A stretch of 58,298 nt of DNA from Chthoniobacteraceae bacterium (GTDB taxonomy: Bacteria; Verrucomicrobiota; Verrucomicrobiia; Chthoniobacterales; Chthoniobacteraceae): positions 1 through 58,298 of the forward strand of contig CANJPY010000020.1 of NCBI GenBank assembly GCA_947476255.1, given 5' to 3'. The notes under the pieces were generated by a model. That model saw only the letters and a list, made by a program, of their open reading frames with translations, searched no databases and was not told where the DNA came from. A program made the translations under genes and the position numbers. Of the stretch, positions 52,931 through 58,298 are shown in pieces; within the stretch, counting starts at the first letter, position 1, and each line of letters begins with the position of its first letter.

Positions 52931-54934
52931 ATGGCTTCCACGCTCACTTTTTTCCGCGCGCCCCGCGAGAAAATCTGTTTGCTCATGGTGTTCTTCCTGA
53001 CTGCCTTCCTCGGGGAACTCCCCTCGCGAGCACAAAAAACCAATGCCTCTCCGCCAAACATTGCGCCTCCGCAAAACATGGAGACACGGGGCATCCCTCC
53101 TATTCCAAAAGAGGTCCAAACAGCCGTAGGAAAATATCTTTTCCTCGGCGGCTCGACCTTCAAGGGGTGGAACAGCGTCCGTCGCGAGCCCATCGTCACC
53201 ACTCGCATTGGCAACACCACCCAGCTCCACCTCATGCAGGTACCGCTGGGGAAACGCGAGCCCATAATCCGGTGGCGGGAATCGGTTGCTGTGGGCATCT
53301 TCCGCCCCAATGACGGCAATTCGTTCGTGTTTCTCTCAGACACCAACGGGGACGAACAGTATCAGATCTACCTGGCGAATACGCCCCCCTCCAAGGAGCC
53401 TCCAAGGCTGCTCACCGATGGAAAAAGCCGGAATCTCAGCCCGAAATGGTCCGCCGATGGCGCCCAACTCGCCTACACTTCAACCCAGGGCAACGGGAAA
53501 GACAGCGACGTCTGGCTGGTAAACCCGAACACAGCCGAGGCACCGCAAAATCTTACCGGTGAATCGGGCATGGGGTTCAACCTGCTGGGCTGGTACCGCG
53601 ACCAGCAAAGCCTTCTTTTAAGCCGCGATATCAGCAGCTTTCGCACCGAGTTATGGAGCCTCAACGTGGCCTCGCGCCAACGGATCCTGCTGACAAAAAA
53701 GGGGGAGGACGTCTCTTACTCCAATGTTCGTTTGGGACCCAACGAGTCCTGCCTCTACGCCATCACAGACGCCTTTTCAGATTTCCGCGAAATCACCCGC
53801 ATGGACCTCAAATCCGGAGTGCGCACCCCGCTTACCAGCCATATCCCGTGGGATATCGAAGCGTTTGAAATTTCAGGCGACGGCCGCTGGTTGGCGTTCA
53901 CCAGCAACGAAGAGGGTTACTGCCGGCTGCATCTGTTGGACTTGGAAACCGGCAAAGAACGGGATGTCCCGGACCTCGGCAATGCAATCATCTCCAATCT
54001 TCAATGGCACCCTCTGCTTGGCGAGCTTGGCTTCTCACTCAACACCTCGCAAAGCCCAAACGACGCCCATTCCTTCGCCCCCGACTCAGGCGTGGTGACG
54101 CGCTGGACAAACCGCCCGAACAACGCCCAACCCTTGACGAATTTTAGTGAGCCGGAACTCGTCAAAATCCAGAGCTTTGACGACCTCCCAATCTCTGGCT
54201 GGCTGTACATGCCCGAGAGCAAGAAATTTCCGCCGCCACGGCCCTTGCTCATCTCCATTCATGGAGGCCCCTCCAGCCAGGCGCGACCCGATTTTCGAGG
54301 CACTGGAAACTATTACATCAATGAACTTGGAATCGCCATGCTGTATCCAAACGTCCGCGGTTCCAGCGGATACGGCAAAAAGTTTTTGGACTTGGACAAT
54401 GGCTTCAAGCGCGAAGACGCCGTGAAGGATATCGGCGCCTTTCTCAAATGGACAGAGCAGGAACCCCGAATCCAGAAGGACCGTATCGGCGTGATGGGAG
54501 CAAGTTATGGAGGCTACATGACCCTCTCCTGCCTGGCACACTACCCGCAGGTCTTTAGATGCGGGATCGACACGGTTGGCATCGCCAATTTCAACACCTT
54601 TTTGCGGGACACCTCGGAGTATCGAAAGGCGAATCGACGCCAGGAATACGGCGATGAACGCAACCCACAAACACACGACTTTCTCGAAAGGATATCGCCG
54701 CTCAACGACGCCGATAAAATCCGATCCCCCTTGTTTGTGGTTCAGGGACAAATGGACCCCCGCGTCCCAGCTTCCGAAGCCGAACAGATCGTATCCGCCG
54801 TGGCCCAATATGGCACCCCGACTTGGTACATGCTCGCAAAGGACGAGGGCCACGGGTTCAACAAAAAAACCAACTCCGATTACCTCTTCCTCAGCAGCGT
54901 CCTGTTTCTGAAACAGTACCTCCTCGGGCCCTAG
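52931..54934 (+). CDS. Secreted S9-family prolyl oligopeptidase-like peptidase
   Basis: 667 residues. A signal/anchor sits at about 16-35 (ICLLMVFFLTAFLGELP). The first ~400 residues are a beta-propeller of the DPP-IV/acylaminoacyl-peptidase type (SDTNGDEQYQIYLANTPP, WSADGAQLAYTSTQGNGKDS, ISGDGRWLAFTSNEEGYCRL), which gates the C-terminal alpha/beta-hydrolase. The catalytic triad is visible: Ser525 in GASYGGY, Asp609 in GQMDPRVP and His641 in DEGHGF. HGGPSSQAR supplies the oxyanion hole. It probably trims peptides with proline or small residues in the periplasm. It is a single gene; the oxidoreductase gene after it is on the other strand. Confidence 0.92.
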   Translation: MASTLTFFRAPREKICLLMVFFLTAFLGELPSRAQKTNASPPNIAPPQNMETRGIPPIPKEVQTAVGKYLFLGGSTFKGWNSVRREPIVTTRIGNTTQLHLMQVPLGKREPIIRWRESVAVGIFRPNDGNSFVFLSDTNGDEQYQIYLANTPPSKEPPRLLTDGKSRNLSPKWSADGAQLAYTSTQGNGKDSDVWLVNPNTAEAPQNLTGESGMGFNLLGWYRDQQSLLLSRDISSFRTELWSLNVASRQRILLTKKGEDVSYSNVRLGPNESCLYAITDAFSDFREITRMDLKSGVRTPLTSHIPWDIEAFEISGDGRWLAFTSNEEGYCRLHLLDLETGKERDVPDLGNAIISNLQWHPLLGELGFSLNTSQSPNDAHSFAPDSGVVTRWTNRPNNAQPLTNFSEPELVKIQSFDDLPISGWLYMPESKKFPPPRPLLISIHGGPSSQARPDFRGTGNYYINELGIAMLYPNVRGSSGYGKKFLDLDNGFKREDAVKDIGAFLKWTEQEPRIQKDRIGVMGASYGGYMTLSCLAHYPQVFRCGIDTVGIANFNTFLRDTSEYRKANRRQEYGDERNPQTHDFLERISPLNDADKIRSPLFVVQGQMDPRVPASEAEQIVSAVAQYGTPTWYMLAKDEGHGFNKKTNSDYLFLSSVLFLKQYLLGP

Positions 54935-55011
54935 AAGGCGCACAAAAACCGCCGGGCCCGGAGTTGAAAACCCTTCGAACTGGCGCGGGCGTCATCTTGG
55001 CAAATGCCTTT

Positions 55012-56751
55012 TTAGCGGGGAACTTCTGCAGCACCTCGCGCCTTCCACTCGAGAACCTGCTTGTCGGTGAGCAAGCGGGCAGTCAACGCCTTGCGGTCGA
55101 TGCCGTGCAGCGAAGTCCTGCTCTCGATGGCCTGCACCGCCGCAGTGGCGGCAGACTGCGCCAGCACCATAAACACGGGTTCCATTCGAATCGAACCATA
55201 CGCGATGTGGGTCGCACTCAAGCAAGTGGGCACCAAAAGATTCGAACACTCCCCCGCCTTGGGAAGGAGCGCGCCATAACCAATCGGATACGGAGGAAAC
55301 CCGCCCACCTCGACGTCGCCTTCGTTGCGCACAAAGCCGTCGGCATCGACATACCGCTGCACATTGTGGGAGTCCATCGTGTACGCGGCCATCCCGACCG
55401 GAGCATCGGCTTGTTCCCGTCCCTGGCAGTGCGCTTGGTTCATCACCAATTCCCCGCGAATGCGTCGCGCCTCGCGGATGTACAACTGTTTCTGCCAGCC
55501 CGCACCGCGGGTAAATTCGTCCTTGCACATGCCCCAGCGCGCCACTTCTGCGCGTATCGGGTCGGGGACCCTGGGGCTGTTGGCGAGGGTCCACATTAAA
55601 CCCTGCTGGTAATGCAGATGCGCCGCCACAATTTTTTCCCGCTCCGCGTACGACGCTTCCGGATAGGCATAGTTCTGACCGATGAAATCCGTGGAAAATC
55701 CCGTGCGGTTGTTGGTGTCGGTTTTACGGTTGGGCATGGGGGAATTAATCCAAGGCAAACCCCGTTCTCCGGCTTCGAAATTTCGCAGCAGCAACTCGTA
55801 TCTTTCCGGGGCGTAATCTGCGGGTTTCTGGAAGGGAATCTGGTTCTCGGGATGGTCGGTCAAACACATGCGAAAACAATACGCCTGCACGCGTCCATCC
55901 CCCGCGCCCTCCTCGCCGGGGCCTTTCGGATCGATGCCCGGCAACAGGCCGCTGCCCGGATCACCGGGAACGCGGTAGGCCGAAACACGGGGGGAAAGCT
56001 GGTGGAACTTCGCCTGTTTAACCTGCACGCCATTGAGGGTCTCCCCGAATTCCGCGTTTGCTTCGCGGCCCACGACGTAAGACACCCCGGCCACCGCAGC
56101 CAGATCGCCCTCATAACCGGCATCGATGAATTGAGCGGCCGAAAAGGTGTCGCCGTCCTCCATGACAATGCTTTTGATACGCGTTCCCTCCATGCGCGCG
56201 CCCCGCCCGCGCTCCCCCGAGCGGCTTGCTCCGGAGCGGTCAATCCGTTTGCCGTACACCACTTCGATACTGTCCCGGCGCACCCACTCCTCCAGCACCC
56301 CCAAGGCCGCGGAGGGTTCGAAAGTCCACATCGTTGTCTCCTGTTTTTCCGTTCGGGTTTGGCCGTTGTCTTTGTACTCCTCGGGCCTCTGCCATTTCCA
56401 AGAGCCCGTGTCGTTGTAAACGCGGCGGATCCCCTCGTAAAACTCGCGGGCGATCCCGCCAATGGCAGCCTTGTTTCCGATGTCCGTCTGTCCGAGTCCG
56501 CCCGTAGTGAGTCCTCCGATGCGGTCCCCTGGCTCAAGAACGAGCACGCTTTTGCCCATTCGTTTGACCTGCACCGCCGCCGCTATTCCAGCCGCATTGC
56601 CGCCGTAGATCACGACATCGGCGGAACGTTCAGCGGCGGACATGGAACACGGCCAGAGAATCGTCAGCGCGACTGCCGCTGTAGAGAGAGGAAGAAAAAA
56701 ACGCACCTGGCTGGGGGAACAAAACATTTCACCGATTGAAGCAGTATCCAT
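55012..56751 (-). CDS. Secreted FAD-dependent oxidoreductase (FAD_oxidored family, second copy)
   Basis: 579 residues from the ATG at 56751. The open frame continues to 56982 but the extra 77 residues are low-complexity-like and hide the signal peptide (FFLPLSTAAVALTILWPCSM), so it is not used. The FAD loop VVIYGGNAAGIAAAVQVKRM carries GGNAAG. Later family blocks are GGLTTGGLGQTDIGNKAAIG, FIDAGYEGDLAAVAGVSYVV, MAAYTMDSHNVQRYVDADGF and ATHIAYGSIRMEPVFMVLAQ. It shares architecture and many blocks with the 1495-3141 protein, so the two are paralogues. A palindrome lies upstream at 57017-57035. Confidence 0.82.
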   Translation of the reverse strand: MDTASIGEMFCSPSQVRFFLPLSTAAVALTILWPCSMSAAERSADVVIYGGNAAGIAAAVQVKRMGKSVLVLEPGDRIGGLTTGGLGQTDIGNKAAIGGIAREFYEGIRRVYNDTGSWKWQRPEEYKDNGQTRTEKQETTMWTFEPSAALGVLEEWVRRDSIEVVYGKRIDRSGASRSGERGRGARMEGTRIKSIVMEDGDTFSAAQFIDAGYEGDLAAVAGVSYVVGREANAEFGETLNGVQVKQAKFHQLSPRVSAYRVPGDPGSGLLPGIDPKGPGEEGAGDGRVQAYCFRMCLTDHPENQIPFQKPADYAPERYELLLRNFEAGERGLPWINSPMPNRKTDTNNRTGFSTDFIGQNYAYPEASYAEREKIVAAHLHYQQGLMWTLANSPRVPDPIRAEVARWGMCKDEFTRGAGWQKQLYIREARRIRGELVMNQAHCQGREQADAPVGMAAYTMDSHNVQRYVDADGFVRNEGDVEVGGFPPYPIGYGALLPKAGECSNLLVPTCLSATHIAYGSIRMEPVFMVLAQSAATAAVQAIESRTSLHGIDRKALTARLLTDKQVLEWKARGAAEVPR

Positions 56752-57085
56752 GCCGTGGCTGCCTCTGACACCACGCGCACCGACGGTCCGGCAAAGCGGC
56801 GCCACAAGCTCGACGGCAGCCAGGTTCGCACACCAAATGTGAGCTCCGTCCAAACACTCCACCTTCTGGCCATGGAGCACGAAGACTTCGAGCCCTCCAA
56901 GTTCTCCAACGCCCCGGGCAAACTGAAGGTGGCCCTGCACGCGCGCAAACACCCCTTTCCCCGCCACCGGACTCCACGGCAAGCCTAGTTTCCCCCCTTT
57001 TCCTTCGCGTATAAACTTACAAACACAGGTTGTAACTCGACAGAGGACAGCTTCTCTGCGAAACTCACGTTAATTCGTACCCTTT
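56752..57085. other. Divergent intergenic region, 334 bp
   Basis: It separates the oxidoreductase gene (minus) and the small secreted protein gene (plus). Besides the palindrome at 57017-57035 it holds nothing recognisable. Confidence 0.5.
57017..57035. promoter_or_regulatory. Palindrome TTACAA-N7-TTGTAA
   Basis: Perfect 6-bp arms with a 7-nt spacer, 51 bp before the start of the small secreted protein gene. Size and symmetry suit an operator of a dimeric regulator. It differs from the TTGCA sites. Confidence 0.4.
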
Positions 57086-57514
57086 ATGCGCCCCACTTTC
57101 ACTAGCGCCCTTCTGTTCTTGTTGTGTACCGCAGTCGTGCACGCTGCGGAAAGTACTTCGAGTTCTTCCAAATCGGGTTCCCGCCCTGCGGAACAAACAA
57201 GCACCGCCCCAAAAGAGGCGTCCAAAACGCGCAAAGTAACGAAGGAAAAACCCGCGCCTCCCTCGGGAGACAAGGCGAACCAGTCTGACGAAGAACGGTT
57301 CACCGTGGCACGCAAGGCTGCTTACGAAGATGCAAAAGTCGCGGAATTGCGCGCCAAGGTGGACTCGGCAAAGAACGATGACACCGCCAACAAAGCGATG
57401 CGTTCCTATCTGCGTGCCCTCTATGGAAAAATGCGCTCCATTGAACCTTCCTTGGAAGAACGCATTAACATGACCGAAGCGGCTGCTTTACGGGCCTTTC
57501 CGCAGGCACAATAA
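57086..57514 (+). CDS. Small secreted protein of unknown function
   Basis: 142 residues. A signal peptide (FTSALLFLLCTAVVHA) is followed by a long Ser/Thr/Lys/Pro-rich disordered stretch (~25-70) and a charged C-terminal helical part (ERFTVARKAAYEDAKVAELR then SAKNDDTANKAMRSYLRALY). The helical region may be a short coiled coil. No family is recognised. It may be a periplasmic or surface-associated helper. It is followed after 97 bp by a membrane protein gene on the same strand. Confidence 0.6.
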   Translation: MRPTFTSALLFLLCTAVVHAAESTSSSSKSGSRPAEQTSTAPKEASKTRKVTKEKPAPPSGDKANQSDEERFTVARKAAYEDAKVAELRAKVDSAKNDDTANKAMRSYLRALYGKMRSIEPSLEERINMTEAAALRAFPQAQ

Positions 57515-57611
57515 CGCCACTTTTTCTCGCCTCGCGGCATCGTTATTCCGGTTCTCACCAGTACGCTCCGCAGCCAAAGGGTTCGGTGCAGTCCCCCCGT
57601 AACACGCCCGC

Positions 57612-58031
57612 ATGACCTACCTCCACGCTCATGCCGCGGTAAACCTCGCCTTGGCCTGCGTCTTGTGGACCGTGCAACTGGTCATTTATCCTGCCTTTCC
57701 CTTCATCGAACCCAGTCTCTTTCAGCGCTGGCATAACCGTTATACCGGTGCCATCACCTGGATTGTCGCCCCCTTGATTCTTCTCCAAACCGCTGGAGTG
57801 GCCGCACGCCTCTTGTTTCTTCAAAAGCCCGATCTTCTGTGGACCGCAGAGGCGTCCTGCACACTTGTCGCGTGGACCGTGACTTTCGCGTCCTCCGTCC
57901 CCCTTCATGCGCGGCTGCAGAGACAGCGCTGTGAACCGGCCATGAGAAAACTGGTGCTCACAAACTGGCTGCGCACGGCCTCCTGGTCGGCCACGGCCCT
58001 CTGCAGCTGGCTGGCACTTGGGCCCGCTTAA
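57612..58031 (+). CDS. Small integral membrane protein of unknown function
   Basis: 139 residues with four hydrophobic helices: AVNLALACVLWTVQLVIYPA, AITWIVAPLILLQTAGVAAR, ASCTLVAWTVTFASSVPLHA and WSATALCSWLALG. Arg/His/Gln residues mark the loops (FQRWHNRYTG, RLQRQRCEPAMRK). The fold may be DUF1772-like, but this is a guess. No neighbour gives a hint of its role. Confidence 0.6.
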   Translation: MTYLHAHAAVNLALACVLWTVQLVIYPAFPFIEPSLFQRWHNRYTGAITWIVAPLILLQTAGVAARLLFLQKPDLLWTAEASCTLVAWTVTFASSVPLHARLQRQRCEPAMRKLVLTNWLRTASWSATALCSWLALGPA

Positions 58032-58112
58032 AGACCTGAGCCTCACGCTTGCCCTCAGGAATCTTTGCCCCGTCTTTTGCCCCGTCTTCTCTGCTCCTAA
58101 AGTCGGTTTTTT

Positions 58113-58231
58113 AATAGAGTAGGGAGACGAGGATGGTTTGCGGCCACAACCACTCCTTGTCCTCCTCTCCCCCTCATCGAACCGGACGGGCGGATTTCCC
58201 GCATCCGGCTCTCGGAGGCTGTTCTCCGGTT
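58113..58231 (-). mobile_element. Group II intron 3' end (domains V-VI)
   Basis: Read on the minus strand, 58179-58211 gives a 33-nt domain-V hairpin (begins GAGCCGGATGCGGGAAAT, ends CGTCCGGTTC) with the AGC triad at its foot, complementary arms and a GAAA-containing tip. A longer imperfect stem (58118-58174) fits domain VI, and the element ends CCCTACTCTATT at 58113, the usual kind of 3' end. A reverse-transcriptase-like tail lies directly upstream (58236-58298). The rest of the intron is beyond the window. A degraded copy is at 39523-39641. Confidence 0.75.
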
Positions 58232-58235
58232 TGCT

Positions 58236-58298
58236 TCATTTGCATTGCCGTGTGGCGTTCGTGGGAAAACGAGTCAGGCCGTATTGCTCATGCAGGCG
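58236..58298 (-). CDS. Group II intron reverse transcriptase/maturase, C-terminal tail (truncated by window edge)
   Basis: Twenty codons and a stop (TGA at 58236-58238) are open on the minus strand and read RLHEQYGLTRFPTNATRQCK. The motif YGLTRFP resembles the C-terminal ends of intron-encoded reverse transcriptases, and its position 25 nt before the domain V hairpin fits the known order ORF, domain V, domain VI. Only the tail is visible, so identity rests on the context. Confidence 0.5.
   Translation of the reverse strand, partial: RLHEQYGLTRFPTNATRQCK

Noticed and set aside
55612..56739. A 375-codon plus-strand frame opposite the second FAD oxidoreductase
   Set aside because: It is antisense to conserved FAD_oxidored blocks; composition is arginine/histidine-rich and not protein-like.
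57555..58046. A 163-codon minus-strand frame opposite the small membrane protein
   Set aside because: It lacks hydrophobic or domain features, while the plus-strand frame has four clear membrane helices.

Overview
The window looks like a chromosomal segment of a Verrucomicrobiota (PVC-superphylum) bacterium. It carries three pairs of secreted planctomycete-type cytochrome proteins (PSCyt/PSD, DUF1592 or DUF1549/DUF1553) with twin-arginine-exported partners (DUF1552, DUF1501), the start of a PVC-type membrane-bound dehydrogenase, secreted FAD oxidoreductases, two sialate O-acetylesterases and very large secreted mosaic proteins. This is typical of a glycan-degrading heterotroph. Ribosome-binding sites are weak almost throughout, so many start choices rest on signal peptides and gene overlaps. 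No rRNA, tRNA or CRISPR array was seen.

Layout. 1-7.4 kb: truncated PVC dehydrogenase, EamA exporter, secreted FAD oxidoreductase, then a DUF1592 cytochrome with its DUF1552 partner. 7.8-11.7 kb: a sialic-acid module (NPL-type lyase, divergent GntR/LacI hybrid regulator, sialate O-acetylesterase). 11.9-20.3 kb: pckA tightly coupled to a 5'-3' exonuclease-like gene, a secreted serine hydrolase, then a small nucleotidyltransferase followed by a 1121-residue fusion of a fucokinase-like GHMP domain with a UDP-sugar pyrophosphorylase-like domain. 20.3-25.2 kb (minus): an ExbB-ExbD-ExbD energiser operon and a zinc/manganese ABC importer with an extra small envelope protein. 25.6-39.3 kb: a carbohydrate-catabolism locus with a Tat-exported lactonase-like amidohydrolase, a PQQ-like beta-propeller, an IclR regulator, a PSCyt1/PSD1 cytochrome with DUF1501 partner, a frameshifted second propeller, an SDR dehydrogenase and an RbsBAC-type sugar ABC transporter. 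39.3-44 kb: a fossil group II intron tail with REP-like hairpins, a DUF4337 protein, a lactonase and a second sialate O-acetylesterase. 44-49 kb: a 1645-residue YHYH/DUF1566 secreted mosaic protein. 49-57 kb: a second DUF1592/DUF1552 pair, an S9 peptidase and a second FAD oxidoreductase. 57-58.3 kb: two small proteins and the 3' end of a group II intron entering from the right edge.

How the parts fit. The 25.6-39.3 kb locus can be read as one sugar system: ABC import, cytoplasmic SDR oxidation, lactone hydrolysis, and periplasmic cytochrome and propeller proteins under IclR control. The substrate cannot be told from sequence. The least explained items are: the fused kinase/pyrophosphorylase with an altered GHMP ATP loop; a 17-bp TTGCA-N7-TGCAA palindrome shared by the metal-importer operon and the DUF4337 gene; the frameshifted propeller; and a 119-nt repeat that reads as domains V-VI of a group II intron, once attached to a reverse transcriptase tail and once as an orphan.
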